61,157 nucleotides of DNA, taken from assembly GCA_018607135.1 (NCBI GenBank), contig JABBCA010000090.1:1-61157 (forward strand), in the 5' to 3' direction. This document shows positions 8,040-16,520 of this stretch, piece by piece (positions within the stretch are counted from its first letter, which is position 1; the number at the start of each line of letters is the position of its first letter). The notes beneath the pieces were generated by a model. That model had not been told where the DNA came from. It saw only the letters and a list, made by a program, of their open reading frames with translations, and made no database searches. This DNA comes from Opitutales bacterium (lineage in GTDB: Bacteria; Verrucomicrobiota; Verrucomicrobiia; Opitutales; Coraliomargaritaceae). A program made the translations under genes and the position numbers.

Positions 8040-9338
8040 CTAGCAGAAGAATGCAAAGCAGCGTTTGAAACGCTTGCGTTCACGCCAACCAATGAGCATC
8101 GCCAAACAAACTGTGGCCGCCACGGCACTAGGCTCTGGAACAGGAACAAGGCCACCGGGAACAACTTCACCATCGCCAAGAATCTGCCCAAAATAGACGC
8201 CTGGTGCCAAACCATTAGGGTTAACGAAACGAATTTGGCTTAATTGACCCGCAGTTAATCCGCCTGAAGTCGTACCAAAGTAAATTTGATCATCACCACC
8301 GCCAGTTCCTAATGTCCCCTTCCAGTTTTCGATACTCAGTATTGTGCCGCCAGTCCACGCCGTAGCTGAGGCACTCGCCACCCTCATAGTCACTGTTCCA
8401 CCAGTGCCCAAGTCGATCGTGGAATCTGCGGACAGAGTTAGAGTCTTTCGAAAGGCTGCAGTTTGAGCTCCAGCATCAGCGAAGAGTAAGGTGCCTCCTT
8501 GCATCTCCAAGGCAGTCTGTTTCGAGGTACCACTCGGATCGACGATAATGTCGCTGCCTGTATGAGTCAATAAAAGCGTGCCAGAGATCAGACGGACACC
8601 TGGCATGTCTTGAAGTGTGCCTTGGGCTTCAAAGGTATTGGCAGCATCCAGTTGAACCTGAAAAACAGCGCTGGAGCCAGTGGTGTTATCAAAGTTAAGG
8701 GATTCAGTTGCGGTGATGTCGGAACTTCCCCGCATAACGATGTCCTTGGCATTACTGTTGAAGGATATTGTCCCGTTAAATAGCAAGCCTCCAGTACCTG
8801 AATCAAAAATCAACCGCTCCATCGGGCTACTTCCACCTTGAGCAGCAGAAATAAAATCCATATCAAAGGTGATCAGGTTGCTACTTTGGTTGCGAATGCC
8901 ATAGAAATCACCTGGATCAGTTAAACCAGCAGAAACGCCCAGCACCTCGAAAGTGTTCGTTCCGTCATTAGTAAAGACATATGCACCAGCATTCGATGCG
9001 ATATCAATAAAGCCGACAGGTTGGACGTCACTATTGTTACCTTGATCGAGATTGACTATGTAATCGGGTGCCCCGCCAGTCTCAGCACCGAATAGAAAAG
9101 TATCTGTGCTGGCTCCACTGTTGGGGGTTGGAGGCGCAGAGTTACCCGCCCAATTGGCATTGGTGCCGATGTTGTTGTCCGAACTTCCATCCCATGTGAA
9201 GGTTGCTCCCGACGAAGCCAATGGTAAACAAATCGCGATTGTGACGATCCCCATCCATGCTGATGCGGATAAAGCCGAGCCCAATAATTGAGACCGTGCA
9301 CAGCCTGACGCTTCTACATTTCGCTGAAAAATTAACAT
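8040..9338 (-). CDS. PEP-CTERM surface protein, autotransporter-like strands, 432 aa
   Basis: The C terminus shows a PEP-CTERM sorting signal: Pro-Glu-Pro at about 401-403, a hydrophobic stretch (AVAATVCLAMLIGW) and then a basic tail (RERKRFKR). An N-terminal signal segment lies at about residues 15-45 (ASAWMGIVTIAICLPLASSGA). Between them are Gly/Thr/Ser-rich strand repeats starting FTWDGSSDNN and ending GVYFGQILGDGEV, typical of verrucomicrobial PEP-CTERM proteins with autotransporter-associated strand repeats. It should be secreted, processed at PEP by the exosortase encoded divergently next door, and attached to or released into the extracellular matrix. The ATG at 9338 is chosen over the GTG at 9419 because it places the signal sequence normally. 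Two cysteines near the C terminus are an oddity. No ligand can be inferred. Confidence 0.82.
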   Translation of the reverse strand: MLIFQRNVEASGCARSQLLGSALSASAWMGIVTIAICLPLASSGATFTWDGSSDNNIGTNANWAGNSAPPTPNSGASTDTFLFGAETGGAPDYIVNLDQGNNSDVQPVGFIDIASNAGAYVFTNDGTNTFEVLGVSAGLTDPGDFYGIRNQSSNLITFDMDFISAAQGGSSPMERLIFDSGTGGLLFNGTISFNSNAKDIVMRGSSDITATESLNFDNTTGSSAVFQVQLDAANTFEAQGTLQDMPGVRLISGTLLLTHTGSDIIVDPSGTSKQTALEMQGGTLLFADAGAQTAAFRKTLTLSADSTIDLGTGGTVTMRVASASATAWTGGTILSIENWKGTLGTGGGDDQIYFGTTSGGLTAGQLSQIRFVNPNGLAPGVYFGQILGDGEVVPGGLVPVPEPSAVAATVCLAMLIGWRERKRFKRCFAFFC

Positions 9339-9496
9339 ATTTTTATGATTTGTAAGAAAAATGAGAAAAAGTAAAGAAAAAACACTGTTTGAACTGGTGG
9401 TAAGCAAGATTTGCTCCACTTTTTAAGAAATGACATTTTTTATATCAACTATAATTGGCCACAATCACATCGCCATCTTTTTGTAATCGGCGTATC

Positions 9497-11059
9497 ATGC
9501 CGCAGCGTAAACTTAAACACCTTTTCTTGAGTCCCTTTTTGGGTCCTGTGCTGATCATTTTACTTCTTTGGCTAGACTTTATTTGGATTGTTCACCGCGA
9601 GTGGACTTACAATGACCAGTATAGCTACGGGTGGCTGACTCTTATACTCCTGATTTACCTCATTTACGTCCGGCTATCTGATCGCCCAGAAGGCAGGTCC
9701 AATAAAACGCGAGTTGGTGGCTTCGTGCTATTGAGCATGGTGGCACTCACTATAAATCGTATTATATTGGGATCCAATCCCGAGTGGCGTCTGGCAATTG
9801 TCCTGCACACGGTGACAATTCTATCATTAACCATGGTGCTGCTCTGGAAGATGGGTGGATGGCCCTGGCTACGCCACTATGCACCCGCGTTTGCTCTCAT
9901 GTTATTCGCCGTGCCTTGGCCAACTTTCTTGGAAAACTCAGTGACGGGCAGCCTAATGCGGGCGGTGACGTCCATCGTCGTCGAGAGTATGAACCTGTGC
10001 GGGATTTATGCGGAACAATCCGGCAATTTGATTCGGCTCCGCAACGGTTGGGTTGGGATTGAGGCGGCATGCAGTGGCGTGCGTAATTTCCAGTCAACGC
10101 TGATGTCGGCTTGGTTTGTCGGCGAACTATTCCGTTTCTCACTTGCCGGACGCGGGCTGCTACTGCTCATAAGTGGGATAGCCTCGCTGGTTTTAAACGT
10201 GGTGCGAACGTGGATTCTTACTTGGGCGACGCACCGCAGTGGCTCCAGTTTGACCGAATCGATGCACGATCCTGTGGGCCATGCGGTTTCACTCATCGCC
10301 TTTTTCATATTACTTGGTGTCGCATTTTTACTACGTAAGTATTTTTTGCTGGAGACGGTTACGCATCAACAGAGCAAGGCCGCTCTTGTCGCTGGCACCT
10401 CTCCAAGCGATCTACAGCACTCCAAACTGCTCTCACCTTCCGCGTGGATAGCGGCTATTGCTCTTTTGGTAGGTGGTTACGTATTTACAGAATTATGGTA
10501 CTATCGCTTCGAACGCTCGTTGCCAGAACCGCAAACCGTTGAGTTGAATTGGCAAAGTTTGGATGCAGAAATCGAGTTTGTTGACATCTCGCCGGCGATT
10601 CGAGGCCAGTTGAAATACAGCGATGGGATTCACGCAAAGTGGGCCGAAGCAAACAAGCAGATAAAATGGACGGTCTTTTCCTTCTCATGGACAGAAGGGA
10701 CGGTATCGCCTTTTATAGACGTACACCGGCCAGAAACCTGCCTGCCCGCGTCTGGATTTAAAAAGGGAGCGAGTCACTCACCACTACAGATCGGAATCGA
10801 TGATCGGCAAATTCAGTTCGACGCCCATACTTTTTATTTCATGAACCGCCCCATCCAAGTATACTATGCTACTTGGAACGATCGTTGGGATGAGAATGTT
10901 CCGTTTGTACGAACAACAGCTGATCGACTTCGGCTGGCTTGGAGTGGACGCCGACTCAGCAACCGGCGCTCGTTACAGATTATAGTTGAGGGAATTGCCG
11001 ATGAGAATGTAGCTCGCGCAAAGGTTCAAGACTTTTTGGAGCAAACCGTACGCTGGTAG
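9497..11059 (+). CDS. Exosortase with C-terminal EpsI domain, 520 aa
   Basis: Residues about 10-290 form eight or so membrane segments with the exosortase catalytic residues: Cys192 in EAACSGVRN, Arg237 in NVVRTW and His262 in HDPVGHAV. Residues about 310-520 follow a further membrane segment and form an EpsI domain with the family motif HRPETCLPASGF (His410, Cys415). This fused layout is known from exosortase systems tied to exopolysaccharide production. The enzyme is an inner-membrane transpeptidase-like protease that cleaves PEP-CTERM signals; a substrate is encoded divergently at 8040-9338. The ATG at 9497 is preferred to the upstream TTG at 9455. The stop codon abuts the stop of the convergent ligase gene with no spacer. 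Confidence 0.92.
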   Translation: MPQRKLKHLFLSPFLGPVLIILLLWLDFIWIVHREWTYNDQYSYGWLTLILLIYLIYVRLSDRPEGRSNKTRVGGFVLLSMVALTINRIILGSNPEWRLAIVLHTVTILSLTMVLLWKMGGWPWLRHYAPAFALMLFAVPWPTFLENSVTGSLMRAVTSIVVESMNLCGIYAEQSGNLIRLRNGWVGIEAACSGVRNFQSTLMSAWFVGELFRFSLAGRGLLLLISGIASLVLNVVRTWILTWATHRSGSSLTESMHDPVGHAVSLIAFFILLGVAFLLRKYFLLETVTHQQSKAALVAGTSPSDLQHSKLLSPSAWIAAIALLVGGYVFTELWYYRFERSLPEPQTVELNWQSLDAEIEFVDISPAIRGQLKYSDGIHAKWAEANKQIKWTVFSFSWTEGTVSPFIDVHRPETCLPASGFKKGASHSPLQIGIDDRQIQFDAHTFYFMNRPIQVYYATWNDRWDENVPFVRTTADRLRLAWSGRRLSNRRSLQIIVEGIADENVARAKVQDFLEQTVRW

Positions 11060-13486
11060 TTATTCGCCCTGCAGAGACAACCACTCGGCGTAAATGTAGG
11101 CAGCTTCTTGCCTGTGATCGGTTTCAGCAAGCGCTCTCCCCAACCAGTATAGCGTTTCGGGTGGACTATCAGCTAGGTTTCGCGTGCGCTCAGCGGTGCG
11201 ACGAACTTCATCCCACATGTTGCGGCTAAGATAGGCCCGAATCAATTGAGTGGCCACTAGAGCGTCTTTAGAATGGATAAGGGCGGCGGTTTGAAGTTGC
11301 TTAAGGACATCGTCTGGCCAAGGTTCAGGAGGTAGAGGTTTATGGAAAAAATGCTGATCAAACAGTGCAAGTGCCGCCTCCCACCGATCTTCGGCGATGA
11401 GCGCTTGCATGACAATTGGCCAAGTTACTTTTTGTTTTTCAGCCAAGCTAGACTCGAACAAAGACAGCACCTGATCGGTCCGCTTGCGATGAGCCAATCT
11501 TTTTAGAACAATTTGTTGAGCCGAGGCGGTAAGCACCGACCAATCTTCCTTCAGGAGAGTAATGACCTCTTCAGTCTCTAAAGCTCTGGGAGAAATCGCA
11601 CTCCAGTAGGTAGCTATCAGCACTGGATTCTTACCCGCCATAGCACGCAAACGAATATGGAAAACCCTCTTAGAAACCGTCTTACTTAGTACTTGTTGAA
11701 ACGTATCGACTGAGTCGTAAGAGCTTAAGATTGCGCTATCAAAGGCAGCGAATGCACCTACGAAATTATTCATTTGCAGCAAAAAAGATCCTTCTTGAAA
11801 GGCAATCTGCGAATTATCCGCTCCGATAAAGCGCGCACGCTCAAAAGCATCGAGCCCCACTTGCGGATTCCCAGAGTAAGTTTTAACTGCGAATCGAAAA
11901 TAGGGTTGCCATTGCAGTGGCACATTCTGCAGCGGCTCCTCTGCCAACGGTGAATAAGTGCTTAGCATCGGAGATCGGAGCACGGACAAGGATATGAGTC
12001 CCGCGCCTGTGAGAGAGAATACGACACCGCAGCCTCGCCAAAAGAGTGGTAAGGTTTTACACGGCAACGAGGCTTTCAACGCTGGCAATGCGAGCGTGTA
12101 TAAGATAATAGCTAAGCACACGGTACCGAGCCGATGGGCACCGACATCGACAACGCTGTGAACAAAAAAAGGGACTAGAGCAGCAAGCGCGCAATGACGA
12201 TACAGTTGATCCACCGCAACTTCGTAAGTGTGACAGCCTTCGGACTGGTACTCTTTAGGACCGCGCAGACGAAACAAGAGTCCCCCGAGGCCTACAAGAA
12301 TTATACTCAACCCCACGACACCCAACTCCGCGGCCCACCAGAGCCAATCACTCTCAGGGTGCCGAATCGCCGCCGAATTAAGCGACGCACTGCGGTAATG
12401 AGGAAAGATATACTGAAACTGCCCAAGCCCGATACCAGTCCAAGGTTGATCAGCGATCATTGACAATGTGTCAGCGTAAATTTGCAAGCGAAACTCGGCA
12501 GAATTCCCTGTATTTCCGTCCACCTCATTCAGTGGCAATGCAGCGAAATCCATGATTCGATCGCGACTTTGCCCACCGAAGAAGACAAAGAAACTGAAGA
12601 GGAGGAGGATTGCTACAGGGACAAAACGCAGCAAATACTTGGTGGTGCGATTTGTTCTCGTGGATGCAAGCAGCAACAACGTAAGCATACCGCATAGCCA
12701 AGCGATGAGCGCTCCCCTTGAAAGGCTTTGAAAAACGGCATACAGCAGAAGGCCTCCTGAGCCGAATGCCCAAAGTGAGGCCTTACCTACTTTCAAGATC
12801 GAAAGTTCACGGCTTTTTTTTAACTGTTCTCGATCAAGGCGCCTGCGATGCCACGGTAGAAACGCGAGACCAAATGAAAGCACGCTGCCACAAGCAAAAA
12901 CGAGGGCGGTTTGATTCCTATTTGGAAACCATGAAAAGACATGAACCCGATCAGCCCATGGTAGTCGCCAATCGAAGCCCTCTGCCACTATGGCAGCCAC
13001 ACTTAATAGGCATAATACGGAGGCAAGCCAATGGATACCCTGTCGCCGTTGGCCAAAGTTAGGCTTGTATGAGAGAGTGAGCGTCAAAAGTGCAAATCCC
13101 GCCAAAAATGGAATCAGCGCTTCAAAGGTCACCCACAATTGCGACACCACAGCCGAGCGAATCGGAATACCCAGATGATCCGCCTTTAAGCGCCATTCAG
13201 ATTCGGCAGCAGGCAGCCAAAGGGTAATTAATATCCAAGAAATAAATGCAATCAACCAAAGGCATGACAATCGCTCAATCCGCCAATCAAGTGAACGAAT
13301 GCCCATCGCAAAGCCAAGAGCAAGGAGCAGAAGCGCTAAGGACAGCGGGTGAGTGCCGCCGCCAAGAACTATCAAAATTGCGAACCCTATGATTAGCCAG
13401 TGGAGGCAACTAGAATTCGTGCACGTAGGCCCACCCTGCCCTTCGCGTAAGCGAGATTCGGGTTTAAGCATAGATTTGGAAGCCAC
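11060..13486 (-). CDS. O-antigen ligase / Wzy-like polymerase with TPR-like C-terminal half, 808 aa
   Basis: The N-terminal ~460 residues hold about twelve hydrophobic segments, the Wzy_C feature SRGALIAWLCGM and a periplasmic loop with HPESDWLWWAAELGVVG. These identify the O-antigen ligase/Wzy family, which joins or polymerises lipid-linked glycans on the periplasmic side. The C-terminal ~330 residues are helical, A/L-rich repeats resembling TPRs, probably periplasmic. The GTG at 13486 has AGGA a few bases upstream; an ATG lies at 13471. It follows the Wzc-like gene by 14 bases and is the last gene of the run wza-like, wzc-like, ligase. A paralogue with the same two-part layout lies at 49690-52188. 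Whether it polymerises repeat units or ligates to another acceptor is not decidable here. Confidence 0.82.
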   Translation of the reverse strand: MASKSMLKPESRLREGQGGPTCTNSSCLHWLIIGFAILIVLGGGTHPLSLALLLLALGFAMGIRSLDWRIERLSCLWLIAFISWILITLWLPAAESEWRLKADHLGIPIRSAVVSQLWVTFEALIPFLAGFALLTLTLSYKPNFGQRRQGIHWLASVLCLLSVAAIVAEGFDWRLPWADRVHVFSWFPNRNQTALVFACGSVLSFGLAFLPWHRRRLDREQLKKSRELSILKVGKASLWAFGSGGLLLYAVFQSLSRGALIAWLCGMLTLLLLASTRTNRTTKYLLRFVPVAILLLFSFFVFFGGQSRDRIMDFAALPLNEVDGNTGNSAEFRLQIYADTLSMIADQPWTGIGLGQFQYIFPHYRSASLNSAAIRHPESDWLWWAAELGVVGLSIILVGLGGLLFRLRGPKEYQSEGCHTYEVAVDQLYRHCALAALVPFFVHSVVDVGAHRLGTVCLAIILYTLALPALKASLPCKTLPLFWRGCGVVFSLTGAGLISLSVLRSPMLSTYSPLAEEPLQNVPLQWQPYFRFAVKTYSGNPQVGLDAFERARFIGADNSQIAFQEGSFLLQMNNFVGAFAAFDSAILSSYDSVDTFQQVLSKTVSKRVFHIRLRAMAGKNPVLIATYWSAISPRALETEEVITLLKEDWSVLTASAQQIVLKRLAHRKRTDQVLSLFESSLAEKQKVTWPIVMQALIAEDRWEAALALFDQHFFHKPLPPEPWPDDVLKQLQTAALIHSKDALVATQLIRAYLSRNMWDEVRRTAERTRNLADSPPETLYWLGRALAETDHRQEAAYIYAEWLSLQGE

Positions 13487-13500
13487 TTAGGTTCCTAAGA

Positions 13501-15633
13501 CTAGGATCGTTCGCGTTTTTGTTTCGCATCAGGCTGCTGATGGTAGCTATCGTAGTGCCGATAGTTGTAGTAATAATCGACCCCTGTAGCTGGAGCGCAA
13601 TTGAAAACGAGACCCATAATTTTTGAAGTCCGTGAAGATAACCGCTCAAGTGAGGATTGCACTTGTCGGGTTGAGGTTTGACTCGCACGAACAACGAACA
13701 TCATTGAATCGGTTTTGTTCGATAAACCAATAGTGTCATTGACAGCTAAAATCGGAGGGGCATCGACGATAACGTACGTATATCGCTCCCTAGCCCATTC
13801 CAAGAGGTTATCCATACGCTCCGAAAGCAGTAACTCTCCAGAATTCAGAAGACTGCGACCATTAGCAATAAGATCTAATTTAGCGTGCTGCGTTTGCTGA
13901 ACATAGCCATCGAAATCGCTTTCGCAGCTCAGTAAATCGCTAAGTCCATTTTCGGCGCTGAGCGAAAACAAGTGGTGAACACCTCCCCTTCGCATGTCGG
14001 CGTCGATGAGTAGTACCCGCTTGCCGAGATGGGAAAGCGCAATTGCCAGATTCGCAGAAATGGTCGATTTACCCTCGCTGGGGGTGGCACTGGTAATGAG
14101 AATGCTTTGACTGGATGTGTGCACCGCATCCGACTGTTTTAGGAGAATTGTCGATCGTAACGTACGGCAAGCTTCAGCGAAGCGATGGCGACTGTCGTTG
14201 ACCTGTAGCAAATCAATTTGACCATTCGCATTCTGTAACTCCTCAGGAATGACTCCAATAACTGGATGATCGAAACGCTTGGCAAGTTCATCCGAATTTC
14301 GAATTCTGACGTCGAGAAATGAAATTGCAGCAATAATGACGATACCAACAGCAAGGCCAAAGGCAGCACCTTCCGCCACCTTTTTACCAACCTGCGGCGG
14401 TTGCACTCCGGCTCGCGATGCGTGTGCAAGGATACCTATTGTATCTTGCTCAATATTTTGGTTACTTTGGATCGCTTGAATAGAATCCAGCAGTCTTTGG
14501 TAAGTGTTGCGAGATCGGTCTAAGCGATACTGCAATCGCTCAAACTCTGCACTTTTGCGACTAATAGAGAGTGCTTGTTTCTCCCACTGCGCGATTACGG
14601 CGTCGAGGTTCTGAATTTGGCGCCGAAGTTGATCTTTGCGATCGTCAAGAGAGTCGGTCGTTTGGCGCTCCAATATATCGATAAGATTCGTGGCTCTTTC
14701 AATATTGAGCTCCAAATCGATAATTTTTGGATGCTTTGGCTTGAGATACAGCGAATACTCTTCCAACTGCGCCTTGAGCTGGGTCCACTCTTGCTGGGTC
14801 TTGTTAAGAAGTGCCACACTCTCTGCCTCGATTAAAGGTGATTGCTCTACGACCGACGTGGTGATATCACCCGTTTTCAGGTTTTCCAGAATAAGCAATT
14901 GAGTTTTCAACTCCGCCTGCTGAGTGGTCAACCGAGCGAGGTAGGCACCCGTTGATGAATCCTGTTCCTTCAGAAAGATCAGATTGTTTTCTTTCTGAAA
15001 ATCAACGACTGTATTCTCTTGATTCTCTATCTCTTCCTCCAAGCGATAGAGCTGTTCAGTGACCGCAATCAGGGTAGTCTCGGTAGTCTCTGAGCGCATT
15101 TCACTGCGGAACGTCTGATATTCCTCCATAACCGCATCGAGGAATTTTTGAGTAAATTCTGCGGATCCGCCCTGCGCCCGAAGTTGAAAAATAGAAGCCT
15201 GAGAACGTTGCACTACAGACAGGCTCACCCATGACGGAGTGATTTCCGGATACAACATTAGGACTCGATCCTTTGCTTGCTTTTGAACACGGTCACTCAG
15301 CATCAGAGTTATTTGTGTACCGAAGAAATTAGAGAGTTCTTCTCTGTAGACATTATCGGGTAATGCAAAGCGCCCACTCACCATCATCTCCGCGTAAGAA
15401 ACGTAGACTGGCTCTCGGTTCAGCTCGCGGTATGCTTGCCAGCCGATACCAATCGCGACCGCTAACAAAACAATCCACCACCAAATTGCGAGTAAACGCT
15501 TACTTTCAAAGTAAATTCGCTGAAGACGCTCGCCCCAGTCCAGAGAGCCCGAAGATTCATCCAAATCGTAGGATGAAGAAAAGTTGTTAGGATCAGAAGG
15601 CAATGATTCGCTCCTCCACACGGATAATATCAT
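13501..15633 (-). CDS. Wzc-type chain-length determinant and tyrosine autokinase, 710 aa
   Basis: A fused polysaccharide co-polymerase. First membrane segment at about 48-68 (LAIWWWIVLLAVAIGIGW), a long periplasmic coiled coil at about 190-380, second membrane segment at about 415-440, then a BY-kinase domain. The Walker A motif ATPSEGKST has Lys522, Walker A' is VLLIDADMR and Walker B is YVIVDAPP. The C-terminal tail is a tyrosine cluster (YYYNYRHYDSY), the usual autophosphorylation site. It controls chain length of the exopolysaccharide together with the Wza-like protein and a Wzy. The ATG at 15633 would overlap the upstream gene by 41 bases. A TTG at 15603, with GGAGG nine bases before it, is a good alternative start that overlaps the upstream stop closely. 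Confidence 0.92.
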   Translation of the reverse strand: MILSVWRSESLPSDPNNFSSSYDLDESSGSLDWGERLQRIYFESKRLLAIWWWIVLLAVAIGIGWQAYRELNREPVYVSYAEMMVSGRFALPDNVYREELSNFFGTQITLMLSDRVQKQAKDRVLMLYPEITPSWVSLSVVQRSQASIFQLRAQGGSAEFTQKFLDAVMEEYQTFRSEMRSETTETTLIAVTEQLYRLEEEIENQENTVVDFQKENNLIFLKEQDSSTGAYLARLTTQQAELKTQLLILENLKTGDITTSVVEQSPLIEAESVALLNKTQQEWTQLKAQLEEYSLYLKPKHPKIIDLELNIERATNLIDILERQTTDSLDDRKDQLRRQIQNLDAVIAQWEKQALSISRKSAEFERLQYRLDRSRNTYQRLLDSIQAIQSNQNIEQDTIGILAHASRAGVQPPQVGKKVAEGAAFGLAVGIVIIAAISFLDVRIRNSDELAKRFDHPVIGVIPEELQNANGQIDLLQVNDSRHRFAEACRTLRSTILLKQSDAVHTSSQSILITSATPSEGKSTISANLAIALSHLGKRVLLIDADMRRGGVHHLFSLSAENGLSDLLSCESDFDGYVQQTQHAKLDLIANGRSLLNSGELLLSERMDNLLEWARERYTYVIVDAPPILAVNDTIGLSNKTDSMMFVVRASQTSTRQVQSSLERLSSRTSKIMGLVFNCAPATGVDYYYNYRHYDSYHQQPDAKQKRERS

Positions 15634-16516
15634 TCGGTTTCACAATTGGGTCTTTTTCACGTAATCCACGTTGTAAAATCTCTTCGACATCGATAATTTG
15701 TGTGCGAGCATCCTCAGGTAGTGAGCTGTCACCACTAATCAACTTGACCGCATTTTTACGAGCAAATCGGCTGAACCCACCACTCTGCAAAATAGCTTTA
15801 CTAACAGTCATCGTATCGCCGGGCAACAGGTTAAGAATCCCTGGGGCATTCACTCCACCGACCACATACACGGTGCCGCTGCTCGTGTCTGACAATCGCG
15901 GCACAATGACCAAGTCTCCGCTCTGAATCGGCAGATCCTTGTCAAAATCCCCAGAATCCAAAATACTGCGAACATTGACCTGCAGTCTAGTCTCGGCCGT
16001 TGAAGCGTCACTACTACGGCGAACAAGAGTTACTTTTGTCCCATCGCTATCGGGAGTCATCCCTCCAGCGAGTGCGATCGCAGATGAGACCGTCAAAATT
16101 TGATCGCTCGGAAGTTGGTAAGTTCGCGGGGAATTGACAGCACCAGCGACGTCCACTGAGCCTCTGGAGGCTGATGGTTGCGGAAAACGTAGAATGACGG
16201 TGGCGCGGTGAAAATAATCGACTTCAAGCAATGATTTAATTTCAAAAGCAACAGTCTTAGGTGTTTTCCCCTCAGCCGCAACCGAACCGACCAGTGGAAT
16301 AGCGATCTCACCACTTGCGTTCACAAATACAAGAATCGGTAATTCGCGCTCTTCAATTACCTCATATGTCAGGCGATCCCCAATCTCGAGTCCTCGTTGA
16401 TCATCGAGGATATTCATTTGCCGATTTTCCGTGCCTACCGCCGGAGCGTATTGATGTAAAAAGGCACCAAAAAAGTAGACTACAAGAAGTAGCGCTGAAT
16501 AAGAGGGGCGTAACAT
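15593..16516 (-). CDS. Wza-type polysaccharide export protein (Poly_export + SLBB), 307 aa
   Basis: N-terminal signal or membrane segment (SALLLVVYFFGAFLH), then the Poly_export domain (GLEIGDRLTYEVIEERELPI ... ATVILRFPQP) and two SLBB-type repeats, VDVAGAVNSPRTYQLP and VYVVGGVNAPGILNLLPGDT. It should form the periplasm-to-outer-membrane channel for the exopolysaccharide. Unlike E. coli Wza it shows no lipobox cysteine and no obvious C-terminal transmembrane helix, so crossing the outer membrane probably needs a partner. The beta-barrel encoded directly upstream is the natural candidate. It starts with ATG four bases after the stop of the beta-barrel gene and overlaps the Wzc start. Confidence 0.9.
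   Translation of the reverse strand: MLRPSYSALLLVVYFFGAFLHQYAPAVGTENRQMNILDDQRGLEIGDRLTYEVIEERELPILVFVNASGEIAIPLVGSVAAEGKTPKTVAFEIKSLLEVDYFHRATVILRFPQPSASRGSVDVAGAVNSPRTYQLPSDQILTVSSAIALAGGMTPDSDGTKVTLVRRSSDASTAETRLQVNVRSILDSGDFDKDLPIQSGDLVIVPRLSDTSSGTVYVVGGVNAPGILNLLPGDTMTVSKAILQSGGFSRFARKNAVKLISGDSSLPEDARTQIIDVEEILQRGLREKDPIVKPNDIIRVEERIIAF
15613..15617 (-). promoter_or_regulatory. Strong Shine-Dalgarno inside the upstream gene, before TTG 15603
   Basis: On the minus strand GGAGG is followed nine bases later by TTG in the Wzc frame, and the stop TGA of the wza-like gene lies eight bases after the T of that TTG. Few other genes here have a visible Shine-Dalgarno. It suggests translation restarts at 15603 by coupling, giving a 700-aa Wzc rather than 710. 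Confidence 0.45.
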
Positions 16517-16520
16517 CCAG

